Of a stretch of 56,545 nucleotides of DNA, positions 20,179 to 31,826 are shown piece after piece. The notes under the pieces are model-generated. The model worked only from the letters and a program-made list of their open reading frames with translations, had not been told where the DNA came from and searched no databases. Position numbers and translations under genes: made by a program. Origin of the DNA: Collybiopsis luxurians FD-317 M1 (Eukaryota > Basidiomycota > Agaricomycetes > Agaricales > Omphalotaceae); contig KN834799.1 of the NCBI GenBank assembly GCA_000827265.1, forward strand, positions 28,951 through 85,495, written 5' to 3'. Each line of letters opens with the position of its first letter. Within the stretch, counting starts at the first letter, position 1.

Positions 20179-21759
20179 TTAAACCTCGTCCGCAACGTGT
20201 ATATTATATGTTGAGTGGACTGCACCCTCGCTCTGAGATGCAGTTTGAGCATGAACGAGGTTTGGAAAATGTTTGGCATCTTCCCACCTGCGTTGTGGTA
20301 AGAATTGCTTTGAGCAGCCTGCCAGTGCGGTATTTTGGGAGTCAATAACTTTCTGGCTGATACTTTGTCCAAGGCAGGTGCGCAGAACAATCAGAGTTGG
20401 GGCAATACCCTGTAGCAATACTTAGTATGTAAAACTCATACATTTGGATGTCAATATCACACTCACTGCAGCCTGGATCACCGTTGCTGTCAAGTCGAGT
20501 GGAATAGCTACCTTATCACAACTTCCTTTGACGGCTGTGTGTACAATTAGAGATATGGGATAAATGATCCCACATTCTATCCTGAAAGGATGAAAATTAG
20601 AATTATCACCATAGGGTTCCGGCAGGTTCTGAAATACTTACACGACTGCGATAACTTGCTGGTATCTCTTACAAATAGTTCCGCCATGATCAAATGATCT
20701 GATCTTCCATATTCCAAACCACCAAATTCTCCCCGCTATTGAAAAATTATAGTGTTAAATGAAAAGGCAACTTATGATTAATGTTTGACACAAACCAATT
20801 GCCAAAGTCAAAATCAGATTAAAGACCGCATTGGCATAGTTAAATGAAAGTAGGTAGTGAATTCCCATTGTTTCCAGCTGAAAGTTCCCTTTAATTGCTG
20901 TATTTGAAAATCCCTTTGTCTGCATAATAGAACCTGCAAGTCCCAAGCCTACATTGAACCTGTTCAAGCTCTTTTGAATTCAAGTATTCTAAAGGACACG
21001 TACCGTTGATGACCACGGATGCTATAACCGGAACCGCTATGACCCAGACTGTGGATCCCCATACCAAGAACATCCGATATATCTGGTACTAAATGTAAGT
21101 ATTCTAATCTACGAAGCATATTGCCACTCTAATGCTTACAAGAACGGAGTCTGCAATAGAACTGGATGAAGAATTTTCAACACAGATACTTGCCAGACCT
21201 TTGATATCACTTACTTTGCCACTATGAGACATGTATAAGTCAGTCCCCTGAATTTAAAAAGGGATAAATCAACGTGAGTCAGGTGAGCTTGATAATACTC
21301 GTAACATAAAACTTCTACATCATCACTGTTTCCTTCTCGTCCTGGGTAGCAAATTTGATAAATGGAAGGAAGTCTTGAGTCTGTAAAGCAGTACACTGGA
21401 CAACTAGACCATCAATGCCACTTGAAGCATTAATAAGTGCTTCAAGAGTGGTCACAAGAAATAATAAAGTTGTCCAGGCAATCTGTAATTTGCGATGGCT
21501 AAGACCATTATTCTTGTAGAGGAGATGGAAAGCTATCCCAAATAGCAGGGTGTAGAAACCTCAAGAAAACGTCAATGACAATACCCCCGGCAGATGTATG
21601 AGCATTACCAAAGACAGCCAGCGCAAGCTGTAAAATGTGATTGGTTAGCCTTCAACTGCAGACAATGGGGAAAAAATCACTTACTGCAAAGCTGATAATT
21701 GGCGCCAGGACTGCAACTTGTACAGAAAACACCAAAGATGTCGCATATGTGGTATCCAT
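20179..21759 (-). CDS. Agaricomycete 7-TM membrane protein
   Basis: Receptor-like integral membrane protein of a family common in mushrooms; ligand and function unknown. Exon 1 (21759-21685) reads MDTTYATSLVFSVQVAVLAP and continues; exon 2 starts at 21627 (LALAVFGNAHTSAGG). Later blocks are YRMFLVWGSTVWVIAVPVIA (about 21080-21010), LETMGIHYLLSFNYANAVFN (about 20870-20815), GRIWWFGIWKIRSF, KRYQQVIAVVIECGIIYPIS (spanning an intron near 20640-20590), LDLTATVIQAAGIAPTLIVL (spanning an intron near 20470-20415) and RTCLGQSISQKV. The RIWW, IECG and GIAPTLIVLR motifs identify the family. The cytosolic tail ends at 20179. Several middle exons could not be fixed by eye, so internal damage cannot be excluded. 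Confidence 0.65.
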
Positions 21760-22144
21760 GCTTGGTAAACGCGGACTGAGTAGTAGGTATCAGCCCTGGG
21801 GTTTTAATAATACTCAAACGGCATACATGTCATTATATAAGCGTCATAAACATTTTACCTTTCGACTTGCTTTCAACTCGGAAATATTAAATCGACTGGG
21901 AAATAGAAATTATTGCTGTGATCACTGCCATTTAGAATTTGTGGAATTGAGTCCTGAATTACCCACTGCCGCTGGAACTTGGAAGTGTCAAAAGTGCTCC
22001 AACGGCTTGAGTTGTGTGGCTCGGGTTCTGGATATCATAACAAGATGGTTGTGATCTGAATTTTGATTGAAATACTGTTAAGTATGCTGTACATTTATTT
22101 TAAGCTTTCAGATGGGGACAAATAGCCTAGGCCTTCACACCCAA
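21760..22144. other. Promoter-side spacer of the 7-TM gene
   Basis: About 385 bp without a supported gene. A plus-strand frame here contains CDHCHLEF and KCQKCSNG, probably by chance (see rejected items). Confidence 0.35.
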
Positions 22145-22582
22145 TGCCACAGCTATTGTTTACAATCTTTGGTGCTACCAAACAAACGATTGTGAACAAT
22201 CCTTTGGTAACTACCAGTGACCACCCTAAGATCAAGCAATGTCGCAGGTAGTTCCCGTTGGGGCTAGCTATGCTAGCCCTAACATGTGGGAACTGTCTGC
22301 GACATTGCCAACAAATGACTCTATCGGGGGGTCAGGTAGGTGGTTAGATGGTTAGGGTTAGGGGTTAGGCTCGCGCCGAAGGCGCGCTGGGTTAGGGGTT
22401 AGGCGCACCCGCAGGGTGCTCGCGCGAAAGGTTAGGGGTTAGGGGTTAGGGTTAGGTTAGGGTTTAGGGTAGTTACATCTGATCTTATCTATTTTAGGGT
22501 GGCCTCGACTGGTGCGACCAAAGGATTGTGCACAAACATTCATTTGGTAGCACCAGTCAAATTGTGCACAATATCTGTCGCA
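22145..22582. mobile_element. Foldback/MITE element with telomere-like TTAGGG repeats
   Basis: Terminal arms of about 70-75 bp are inverted: TGCCACAGCTATTGTTTACA with TGGTGCTACCAAACAAACG and GAACAATCCTTTGGT on the left; CTGTCGCA with TTTGGTAGCACCAGT and ACCAAAGGATTGTGCACAA on the right. Inside lie a long nested hairpin (22236-22308) and a 130-bp array of GGTTAGGG/TTAGGG units (22343-22475) interrupted by tiny GC hairpins (22372-22386 and 22405-22419, 3-nt loops). There is no coding capacity. A related copy lies near 51488. Confidence 0.65.
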
Positions 22583-23714
22583 GGGGCTCAGACCTTCATA
22601 TGCTTCGATGTAGAGCCTTTTTGTTCTAACACTGGTTGAAATTTCGCTTCCGGTGAGAAATTTAACCCAACGATATGTAGGCTGGACATTCTGTAAGGGT
22701 CTCCGATGCGTGTTAACAATCGGAACACTCGTGCAGTCGTCACCTTTTGCTTCCGCTGCTTTGAGGGTTAGATATTTTCCTTATCTGTTTGCTTCAAGTT
22801 TTCGGATAAGTTCCCTGCGTGCTGTTTGCTAGAGCTTTCCTTTTGGGCTGGAATACCTGCTTCACTCGCGCACTTATTCCAAAACATTATATCTTGGGAA
22901 ATATGCTACAGATTTACCGACGAAATTCCATTCGCGCATCGAAATACTCCATCACTGCCACTGCCTTTGCTTCTCTGGGCGATGTCTGCTGACCTCGGAG
23001 CCGCCGTATTCAATTTTGAACGGTAAAATCAAGATCAAATAGATTAATTATCACTCCAATAGACCGCGGTGCGCATACGCTTTAGTCTATCAGAATCAAG
23101 AGATGAACGTGATGAAACAAAATGTCGAGCCACTGCAACTTAGACCAGCAGAATGACGCTAAAGAAGAGCCCACCGGTCTAGTACACCTGAATCTCCGGG
23201 TTATTCTGGCAGCTCCGACAAAATCTAATGTATGGCCCCTAAGATCTATGAACTAGATAGTTTTATTAACGCTTGACAGAGATAGTGGAAGAAATGGCAA
23301 AGCTCCGAATTAAGTTTGTACAAGCAGGGAATCTGAGACCAATGGATAGCAAAAGGAAAACTTCTGAGACGTGATTATATTTTTCAAAGACTAGAAATCG
23401 GCCGATTTTCAGCGATTCGGTCAGAAGTTGGCAGTCACAACCTGCGCTCTTCTCATTGTCCTCATTATACCTTTAAACCTAGAAAGATAGAAGAAGTTGA
23501 ATGGATTTCTATTCGTTTTCAACACGCGCACTTTGATTGGGATACAGCGAGCTTTGCACCAATTTTAGCATTGCGTCGAATATCACACACAGTTTATATA
23601 TTATTATAATTTATGTGGCTACATGCTCCAACGTGCGCAAAATATTCAAGTCACATTGGATACAACGGGGAAGATGAGTAACCATTCAGGTCAGGAACTG
23701 TGGCCTAGATGGCG
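22583..23714. other. Intergenic DNA, nothing recognised
   Basis: About 1.1 kb without a convincing ORF, RNA or repeat. Confidence 0.4.
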
Positions 23715-24181
23715 TTAAGTAGGATACTCGCAGGGTCCTGAGTATGGGTCGCAGCTTATTCGGTTTCTGGGCTGCAGAGGCAGCAAAAACAAATGGTGAA
23801 TTGCCGGCAGCAACCAGATACAAGGTAAACTTACGTGCTCAGTAGCCATTGGAGGGATTTCATTTGTAGCTTTGGAAGTGACTGAAATACTTTGAATAAA
23901 GAGTAAGGCGGCAATCTTTTTTATGCTTGAAATACAGCTCACGGGTTCAGTGAGTCCCTCTCGAGCTCCGGGACATGTTGAAGACTAACATTGCACATAA
24001 GAGAATTATCAGTAACTGTGTACTAGAGCTGAATCTATCAAGCTTACATGTTCTCGACTTGACCATCACCAGAAGATTCAGCATTGGAATCAGCATTTCG
24101 CTGAACGGGATAACCCAGCACTGAAGCTTGTGCAATGAGAAAGGATACAACGAAGATTTCGACTGCGGGTAAGAGCTGCAT
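23715..24181 (-). CDS. Candidate small secreted protein (model incomplete)
   Basis: From ATG at 24181 the minus strand encodes a good signal peptide (MQLLPAVEIFVVSFLIAQAS, cleavage likely after VLG), then a polar segment YPVQRNADSNAESSGDG. A GT donor (GTAAGC) follows at about 24050. A second exon reading LQHVPELERDSLNP fits in phase and has another GT donor. Later exon candidates include TSKATNEIPPMATEH and a Cys-containing end near 23715 (ISCDPYSGPCEYPT), but I could not join them in one frame. No domain is recognised. Treat it as a candidate secreted peptide gene or a relic. Confidence 0.35.
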
Positions 24182-25686
24182 TTCTTGCAGAAGAATTTGC
24201 TTGTAACTGTGGTTTTTAAGTGTGGCGGTAATGTATTAGAATATGAAATCTTCTGCCTAGACGATGAAAGGCAGAAATCAGTGCCAGTGCAAGCAATTTA
24301 TTCATTCCATCACTGAATTGGAGCTATTGTGGCGATTCCCACAGCATAAAGAATAGGAGATATAGTAGACGGGAAAGAAAAGTCATCTCAGAAGGCCATA
24401 GCTCGAGGCTATGAAGCAGTGATAATCGAATTTTCTCATCACAGAGGCTGCGAGAACTACTTATGCTGAACCATGGCCTATTTGATTTCGATCGAATTTT
24501 GCTGTGTCAACTGCGTCTGAATCATGAATCATGGCTGTCGTATCGGAGCGGTTTGCGGATCATTTCAACAGCATTGCTATTTCATCGCACTACAGATGTT
24601 ATTTAGCGCTACGAACACGACTGCGATGAACTTTAGTAGCAGATTCAGAATTTACAACCCAATTCGGTCCAGGGAAGTCGATACAACATAAGTTTCAGAG
24701 TCCGAAATAGCAGAAAAAAAACTAGCAATGCCATGACTTCTCAGCGATGATGAAGCAGATACAAGTCCGGTACGACTCAGCCTAACCCCCTCATTGAAAT
24801 ATCAGCCACAACTCCTGGCGATGAGCGCGGCAGCTTGAATGGTCATTCAAAAAACCGATGGAAGCACATTCGAAGTATCTGACCAAATATAAACGTTTAC
24901 AGATTTAGGCCCGAAGGTGGGACGACTCGAAATAAACTTTAGAAATCAGAAAAAAAGGCAGGGTTCGGGCTGCTATTCCACATTTGTCTAGTAACAACAC
25001 GTTACACTACCAGTTGGAGTCATCCATGTAGCGTTTCTTGAAGCTACGTAAGGCTCTCTGAGCTATCATGCGTAAGGACTCGAATGAAAAGATTTATCAT
25101 GAAGCTTGTCAGCGTGTTTGTGCCACACCCGTAATTCAGGTTTGTTCTTTTAAGGTACTTATTGTTGGATGTGACCGCTCGCGACCCAGAAAGGGAGCGA
25201 AGATTCATCTTGAGCAGGGATGTTATTTCCTGAGAATCTTCGTTGCCTCTTGGTTGCTTCTAGTCCTGAACCTTTTATCTAGATTATCTTCTCCTTCAGA
25301 ATATATGTTCGGAGTCGCCCTCGTCACTTTGACTTCTAGTCTCTGCTTCATAGTTTTACCTGTTAGCCTCTTTACAAATATATCTATAATTCTAATTCTT
25401 TCCCTGCGGACCAAGATCCGCTTTCACGACTGAAACTCGCTTCTTAAATCTTCATTTTTCCGCGGCTTTACTTGCACCTCCAGCGGATTCGCAACAACTT
25501 GTATGGTGATGTAAAGGTATACAGACCTAGAAACGAACCCCAAATTGAAAGAGCAAGGTAATAGCGGCTTGATAATGGCGATAAGTAAATATCATGCTCG
25601 ACTGTTACATGGACGAAGGTCATCATGTAGCTGCGTGTCATCTATTCTGGTGATCCATCTACAGAAAGTAACACTGCAAAAAGAAT
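24182..25686. other. Intergenic DNA, nothing recognised
   Basis: 1.5 kb. One 121-codon plus-strand frame (25068-25433) has two hydrophobic stretches but no homologous pattern or splice context; not called. Confidence 0.4.
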
Positions 25687-27490
25687 CTAGGCTTTTGCGA
25701 AGAGCTTGGGCTGTCGAAGCATGCGAGCAGCGAAAATAAATGCCGTCCCGATGAAAGACATGACTCCCTGAAAAACCGATACGACATACGGATAGTTAAA
25801 TTGGCATTCTCATTGGTTAAAGAGCATATTCGAGAAAACTCACCGAGAATAGGATCAAATTCTTGAAATTGGCCTCGGTCTGTTTTTTGATAAATACGCC
25901 AGCAATAGGTGTCCCAGCAATCATCGCGGAAGCCATAAAAGCAAATGTTCCACCCAGTCGAGCGCCGACTTTCTCTATTGGAGATATCTCTGCCACACAT
26001 GCCTATAGGAAAAAACCAGGAAGAGTCAGATGACAACTGGTGGTGCAAATACTCTAATCACTAATCAAGTACGTACTGGAGCTACGGAGAAGAATGGTCC
26101 AGAAAATGCACCGTAGAGGGCAGAAAATGCGATTAGGTTGGGTTTTGCAAATGATGTGTACCACAGCGCGAAGATTAGGACGGATGCTATGAGTAATGAG
26201 ATCCAGACGGTGTTGAATCTGATAGAATGGACCAAAGCCCATGTGAGAGTAAGGCATAAGTTGAAGCGAATTATCAACTAGACCGTACCTTCCAACCTTT
26301 ATCGCAATTAATCCAGGTAAAACCCTTCCAGGTATCGAGAATGCACATAAAATTGCGAGATAATATCCATTTACATTTGAGCCAGGGCTAGCCACTTGCG
26401 CTGAGAGACCGACATAGAAGAATGGATTGAATAAAGCAAAGATGGAGAACCAACACCCGAGAGCGAGGAGTAGATAGCAAGGATCTTTGAATGCAGCAAA
26501 GTCGAATAGACGGGAAAAGGGGGGGAATGGTTTTGATGGTCGACGTTGTTTTATGGTGAAGGACCCAATGGCGAAACAGAAGAGGGTGATGAATGCAAAA
26601 ATTCGGACCGTCCAGCCTAAGGAGGAAAGATGAGAAGGAAGGATTTGAAAATTGAGGAGAACGATGTGTAAATACATACCGAAACCAATTTTAGGGATCA
26701 GCCGAGACATCATAATAGGGAATACTATGCCGCCTATGCTTCCACCAATTGACAGAAATCCCATCGCGTAAGGAAGTTTGGTTGTGAACCAATGAGCCAG
26801 TAATCCCATCGAAGGGAAAAAGCTGCGGACAATATACGAAGTTAGAATGTTTGGATAACCCGCAGACGTCTCGCAACAGGCTGACCTGCAAGTCGCTCCC
26901 AGACTGAAGAGCACGGATTGAGAAAGAAATTGTTGATAGATTTGTTGCGGTTTCGTAATGGATAACATGAATAACGCGAAAGTGACAACGATACCACTTC
27001 CTGGGATGAGGTATCTAGGACCGATCGAGTCAAAGACGGCCCCAGAAGTTCCCGCCACTTCGTACATTTGAGGAGTTAGGATCAACGTCACAATGCCAGA
27101 AGGAAGACGATGAACTCACACAGATACATAAGGAAGACTTGCAAGGCTCCGATCATGGATATGATAGTCGCGGAATAATTCGTCAAGTATACTTCATTGT
27201 AAAAGTCTGCGAAGGCGCCGTAGGCATTAACCATGCTTTTGGTTCATGAATGAACATTAGCTCTGACGCGTCCTTTGTTGATGGAAAGTTATGAATACAC
27301 ACCCAAAGGTTCCAAAAGCGACTAGGGAAGTACCGAAGACTGTACTCCAAGCTTCCCATCCGCCGTTCGGAGGACCATGAGGATTCAACTCTTGCTTCAC
27401 ATCTCCCACTTCCTCATCAAGCGTCTGTATCTTTTCCAGTTTTTCATTTTCGCCAGGGATGGTCCCAGAGTCGTCAGCGGGTCTGGCCAT
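25687..27490 (-). CDS. MFS transporter, monocarboxylate-porter type (paralog A)
   Basis: Major facilitator superfamily permease of the fungal MCT/MCH group; the family moves monocarboxylates, riboflavin or unknown metabolites across the plasma membrane. Exons (minus): 27490-27303, 27235-27120, 27057-26886, 26822-26680, 26616-26289, 26218-26077, 26002-25844 and 25767-25687, giving 442 aa with all seven introns GT-AG and every phase matching. The N-terminal signature is PPNGGWEAW before TM1, followed by VNAYGAFADFYNEVY, VFDSIGPRYLIPGSG, SFFPSMGLLAHWF, GGSIGGIVFPIMMSRLIPK, KQRRPSKPFPPF (central loop), NPFFYVGLSAQVASPGSNV and EISPIEKVGARLGG. Twelve TM segments are expected. It is intact. It lies 7 kb from its four relatives and is closest in sequence to B and C. 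Confidence 0.93.
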
Positions 27491-27875
27491 GAGAGATGCC
27501 CGACTGTATAGACCTCAAAGAAAGATGGGAGATGGAGGGGGGATTCGCCGGTCGATCGGAACAGTAGTTTCCTCTACTCTATTTTTTATAGGTACGTTCA
27601 CTTGTCGGAATTTTTTTCAATATATTTCTCCCAATAGAGTGAAGATAGTGTCAAGTTCAAACTTCGGGCACGGCTTTCGGCCGTTCCTGGCGAACTACAT
27701 ATTGTCGTACCGGATTGAATCACTACCAATTCAATAAACTTGAGCGAAAGAAATGGCCGTTACGGTATATGGTTATCTTCTCGTTCAAAGTGAGCAAAAA
27801 AAAAAAGGTTAAATTTTCATTTTGAGAGGATTTACAGCAAGATTTTCTGACCACGGAGCACTAAACCGTATTCAA
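27491..27875. other. Spacer upstream of transporter A
   Basis: About 385 bp between the 3' end of the 133-aa gene and transporter A, both on the minus strand. No motif recognised. Confidence 0.4.
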
Positions 27876-28351
27876 TCATTCAGATTCCCACAATTGTTGG
27901 TCTTGAGGACAGATGGATGGTACTGTACGACACCCTGTCTGCATAATCATTGGGCGTCCCTCTTCTTCGGCCAACATCCACATTAAGCTCGATGACACTT
28001 CTTCCCAAATTTTGAGAAAGTGAAACCGGTTAATTAGACTGTTGAAAAGTCCTTGCACTGCCAAACCAAGATGACTATCCTCCACTTGAATCAGGACGCT
28101 AAAGGATACTGAGGGTTCGTAGTTCGGGCGAGTATTTGTCAGCCAACGAAGCCCGACTTCCGTAATGACAGCTGTTCGTTCCACGGCTAAGTCCCCATCT
28201 GCTTCGAACATGAAAATATCCTCTTCCACCTAATCACCTAACTGACGCGCTGCAAACACAGAGAACCCTACCTCGTTATGCAATTCAACTTACAAGTGCT
28301 TACGGATATGTGTTCGGGCTCGTCTTCTGTATAGAGCTTATCAGAGTCCAT
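27876..28351 (-). CDS. Hypothetical acidic protein, 133 aa
   Basis: Exon 1 (28351-28304, MDSDKLYTEDEPEHIS) joins in phase 0 across a 74-nt GT-AG intron to exon 2 (28229-27876, starting VEEDIFMFEADGDLAVERT). The joined product is acidic at the N-terminus and has a middle part with LRWLTNTRP and SVLIQVEDSHLG, which could be a small alpha/beta domain. There is no signal peptide, TM helix or known motif. Support is the clean splice and the length of the open frame. I do not recognise the family. Confidence 0.5.
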
Positions 28352-28979
28352 CTACTTATCCATTGAATGGTCATGTGGCTCTTGAATCTGTTGCGCTGGG
28401 GAAAGAGCCTTTGTAAGGATCTTCCGAAAGGTGGATAAGAGGTGATGAAGGCAGAAAACGATTCTGTAAGATGTTCTCGATGATCTTTACGGAGAATGAT
28501 GAGAGTTTAAGCAGTAAGTGCGATCAAAACTTGATGGATGGTCGAAAGGTTGTGTACGTTAGTCGGTCAGCACTGACTTTATCAGGCGCTCGGAGAGCTT
28601 GGGTTTGGTTGATTTCGGGCTATGTGCGATGCGTCCGATTCTTGAACGGAAATCAGGCACAAGCAGAGGCAGCCAGTTCATGGATTGGTGAATGCTCCGA
28701 CAAGAGCCTGAGCTGCAGTGATGATCTACTCAAATACCTCCGATACTGACCACGAGACACCGTAATTGCCAAGGCAAAGTGGTTGCTTCAAGTACGGGCT
28801 TAGGTGGTGGGGTGATTTTAGAGTCCATCGTAGAGCACAAGCGTAACTCGTCCTTGATAGCGCGCCTGACAGAACTGAATCACGGGATCCTGGGACACTG
28901 AAGGGCAGGCGTTTTGGTGGCCAGCGCTCATCACTAGTCAGCGAATTTTTTGGTCGCTGCCACATTTCTCGGTTATCCC
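28352..28979. other. Region upstream of the PITH gene; no thioredoxin domain seen
   Basis: 630 bp with no recognisable exon. I looked for a WCGPC-type active site that would complete a thioredoxin-PITH protein and found none. Confidence 0.45.
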
Positions 28980-29812
28980 ATGAACCAACTGCTGAAAGCA
29001 GCTGCAGCTGCACAAGCTGGATCTACTTCAGCAAAGGAGCAAGGAGATGTAAGTCCCAGCTATGGCTTCAGTGAACCCAGATTGGCTGACGTCAGCACAT
29101 GTCAGGTTTCTCTCCTGCAATTTCTCGACCTGCAGCAGCTGAATTGTCTGAATGAATCGACGGAACACAATTTGAAGTCAATTGTATCATCGAAACAACT
29201 CAATACATCCAGTTCTTATCTGGAGAGCGATGCGGATGAGCAGCTCATATTGAATGTCGCCGTGCGTTCAGACTTCCTGTTTTTTCTATGGTCCTTGACA
29301 GGCTCAGACCACTTTCAAACCAGTTCAACCAAACTGTCCGAGTGAAATCCATCATCATCAAGTCCAACGAAGTCGCACACGCGCCAAAGAAGATCAAACT
29401 TGCTGTCAACAGACCCAATATCGGTTTCGACGATGTCGCTGACGCAGAAGAGCCTGTCGTTGCTCAAGTTTTAGAATTGGATGAGGAAACTGTAAAGGAA
29501 GGCAAACCTATTCCGTTGAGATTCGTCAGGTTTCAAAGATTGAATATCTTACATGTAAGTTTTGCTTCATATCGTCCTTGATCTTTTTGTGATCGAGAAA
29601 CATCGGACTGACCATCTTCCACCTGATCATATAGATATTCGTCGTATCTAACCACGGAGATGAAGAGGTGACCAAGATTAATGCGATCGATGTCATCGGT
29701 GTTCCCGTAGAGTACGTCTCATCAACTCTGTTGGCCATTATTTAATGTTCTCATTTCTCATTTTTCCAGGACCACGAAGGACCTGAGTGGTTTGAGACAG
29801 CAGGAAGGCTGA
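28980..29812 (+). CDS. PITH domain protein (thioredoxin-like protein C-terminal domain)
   Basis: Exons 28980-29048, 29106-29261, 29324-29554, 29635-29711 and 29770-29812 give 191 aa; all introns are GT-AG and phases agree. Blocks: SLLQFLDLQQLNCLNEST, SYLESDADEQLILNVAFNQ, RVKSIIIKS, APKKIKLAVNRPNIGFDDV, AEEPVVAQVLELDEE, PLRFVRFQRLNILHIF and INAIDVIGVPVE. This is the PITH (proteasome-interacting thioredoxin) fold that binds the 26S proteasome in TXNL1-like proteins. The usual N-terminal thioredoxin domain is missing; only an alanine-rich lead (MNQLLKAAAAAQAG) precedes it, resembling the linker after a thioredoxin domain. It is either a stand-alone PITH protein or a 5'-truncated copy. Confidence 0.88.
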
Positions 29813-30875
29813 ATGGACTAATCCGCGACACAAGTTTGTAACGATGTGTTGTAGCCGTTTTGCTATGACAGTGTCCTTTCGGGCTCTCGACTGCGATGTA
29901 TGCAGTTGGGCTGAAATTGACCAAATGGAGTATCACTGCTCTCGCCGTGCTCATCTACGAATGGGACTTGATGTATGTAATCTGTTTGAATTTTTACCAG
30001 TCACCAGGCCTTCCTGTACGGCGGCAGTTTACAGACGCACACCTACAAACAAGTCCCGCCAGCAACACCCTTGAACTCCATTTCCTAAGAAAAAACGATA
30101 GGTATTCGATAATTTAGCATTTATTTTCTGCCCAGTCGCGGAGGTCTCGTTGGTCCTCGCACTCCGAGTCCCTGCATTCGTGATCGTTCCCTCATCCGCA
30201 TCCTTGAAACTTAGTTCCTGTCGACTTCGCCTTTTCTAAATCACAGCTTTCTTGCTTTTGAGTATGTACGCGCCTCCATTCGTCTGACTTGAGGGTTTCA
30301 GAGCACAAGCGATTTCTTATATTTGCCAAGCTAATTTCTTTCTGTGCGCTTCATCTTTTCACAATTGAAATTTGAAACTTCCTACGGCCCCCGCGCACGC
30401 CCACCCGGAGCGGCTCAACTCTAGATATTCGCATGTCTCCATACTCTAATTATCACTGATCTATATCAGTGAAGATTAGCAGACCTCGACGGTGGCAAGC
30501 TAATGGTAAGTATATGTCTCTAAGCCTCTACTACCTAAGTCTTCTTTTCCTTCCATTACCTTCAAGCTGTAGGCGAGCTTAATTAGCTGAGCAGGAAATG
30601 CGAGGCCAATGACTATCAGGGCCATCGAATCCCAATCACTGCGAGCCGGAGCTTTAGTTCATCAGTATCCGGTGGATCGATACTTGTCAAATATATAAGC
30701 GAACAACTTGGCTTTTTTTCTCGCCCCGGCAGAGCCTGAGGTGTGACTGGTTCATTACCTTTCCCAAATTCTAACCAGTATTCTATACGCTGGTTGTCCT
30801 TAAATCCATCTCTAGGGCGGTTTTTATATCTTCTCTCTCAATTTCTGTTTCGTTCGACCGTCCGACGTTATAATT
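29813..30875. other. Intergenic DNA, promoter side of the 316-aa membrane protein
   Basis: About 1 kb without a supported gene. The last 100 bp before 30876 are CT-rich as in a fungal leader. Confidence 0.4.
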
Positions 30876-31826
30876 ATGTCTGCCACGAAGAGCTCAACCA
30901 GTGCTACTACGACCACGAAGGGCCTTGAGCCCTCTTCACCCTTCTTCCACTACCATATTTCCCTCCCAGAATCACGACCACCATGCCCTCCAGGCTCGAA
31001 GCCTCATCGTCTATCCATTCTCTACATCATGCTTCTGGTCGCCATCTCCTTGGTTACATTCTGCGGCATCCTATCCGAGATATTCCTGTCGTACGCACCA
31101 GTGATTCTGTCCATCGTCCTTCCACACCCACCTACCGGTGCCGAGGTCGTGCGTCTGACGGAGACGTTGAAGGTCATCGAATTCTACACGCGACTCCAAG
31201 CCAGCTCGTCGACTTTCGGCGCGTTGATGTTCGTATGGTACAAGATCTTCCTTGTCTTAATCAAAAAGGCCATGACACTTTGGATTAAATCTTCCATCGA
31301 CGACTCGGATGCGGATTCAGAATCGAGAAGGAAATCGTCCTTCTTATCGCGTGTTTACCTACCTCTCCTCCTCGCGGTGGTAATCATCAATGACAGCATT
31401 TTCAACCGGTTCAGTCCTTCCCTTATCCCATCCTCATACGCATCCGTATTAGCTGACTGTCTGCCAACGCTCATGGTCATCAACGTCGGGTCGGTAGACC
31501 AAGCTTTCCTCCTCGGCGTCTTAATGCGTCTCAGATGGATGGCTCTTCGTGCTCTCCCCGTCTGCGCAGTCGAAGTGTCGTTGTTGGTATCCATCGTTTA
31601 CGCTATCGGGTGGTACACCGCCCGATCTCGTGTACAAAACGCCTCAGACAGCGATGTTGAGAAAGGGATGGCCGTTCCTCCTTCGATGTATGATGATGAT
31701 CTGATTCAAGATGGCGCGTACGACCGAGTCATGCATACGTATTATGTTCCTTGCTTCGACGAGGTTTATGCTTATCCCGTTGGAGATGAACATCGATTTG
31801 GGGTTATTAGATTGGAGGAGTCGTGA
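30876..31826 (+). CDS. Hypothetical multi-spanning membrane protein, 316 aa, intronless
   Basis: A single uninterrupted ORF with a strong ATG context and coding-like base use. It starts with a Ser/Thr-rich cytosolic segment (MSATKSSTSATTTTKG). Hydrophobic segments follow at about residues 47-75 (LSILYIMLLVAISLVTFCGI), 110-130 (STFGALMFVWYKIFLVLI), 158-175 (YLPLLLAVVIIND), 183-215 and 224-246 (LPVCAVEVSLLVSIVYAIGW). A polar, acidic C-terminal tail with a Tyr-rich end completes it. No family recognised; probably a membrane protein of four or five spans. Lacking introns is unusual beside its intron-rich neighbours. Confidence 0.75.
   Translation: MSATKSSTSATTTTKGLEPSSPFFHYHISLPESRPPCPPGSKPHRLSILYIMLLVAISLVTFCGILSEIFLSYAPVILSIVLPHPPTGAEVVRLTETLKVIEFYTRLQASSSTFGALMFVWYKIFLVLIKKAMTLWIKSSIDDSDADSESRRKSSFLSRVYLPLLLAVVIINDSIFNRFSPSLIPSSYASVLADCLPTLMVINVGSVDQAFLLGVLMRLRWMALRALPVCAVEVSLLVSIVYAIGWYTARSRVQNASDSDVEKGMAVPPSMYDDDLIQDGAYDRVMHTYYVPCFDEVYAYPVGDEHRFGVIRLEES

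Noticed and set aside
21641..22054. Plus-strand ORF of 137 codons with CDHCHLEF and KCQKCSNG, like a zinc ribbon
   Set aside because: Its first half overlaps antisense exons 1-2 of the 7-TM gene, there is no spliced partner exon, and the Cys spacing alone is weak evidence.
25068..25433. 121-codon frame with hydrophobic segments
   Set aside because: No family motif, no splice context, atypical start region; likely chance in AT-rich DNA.
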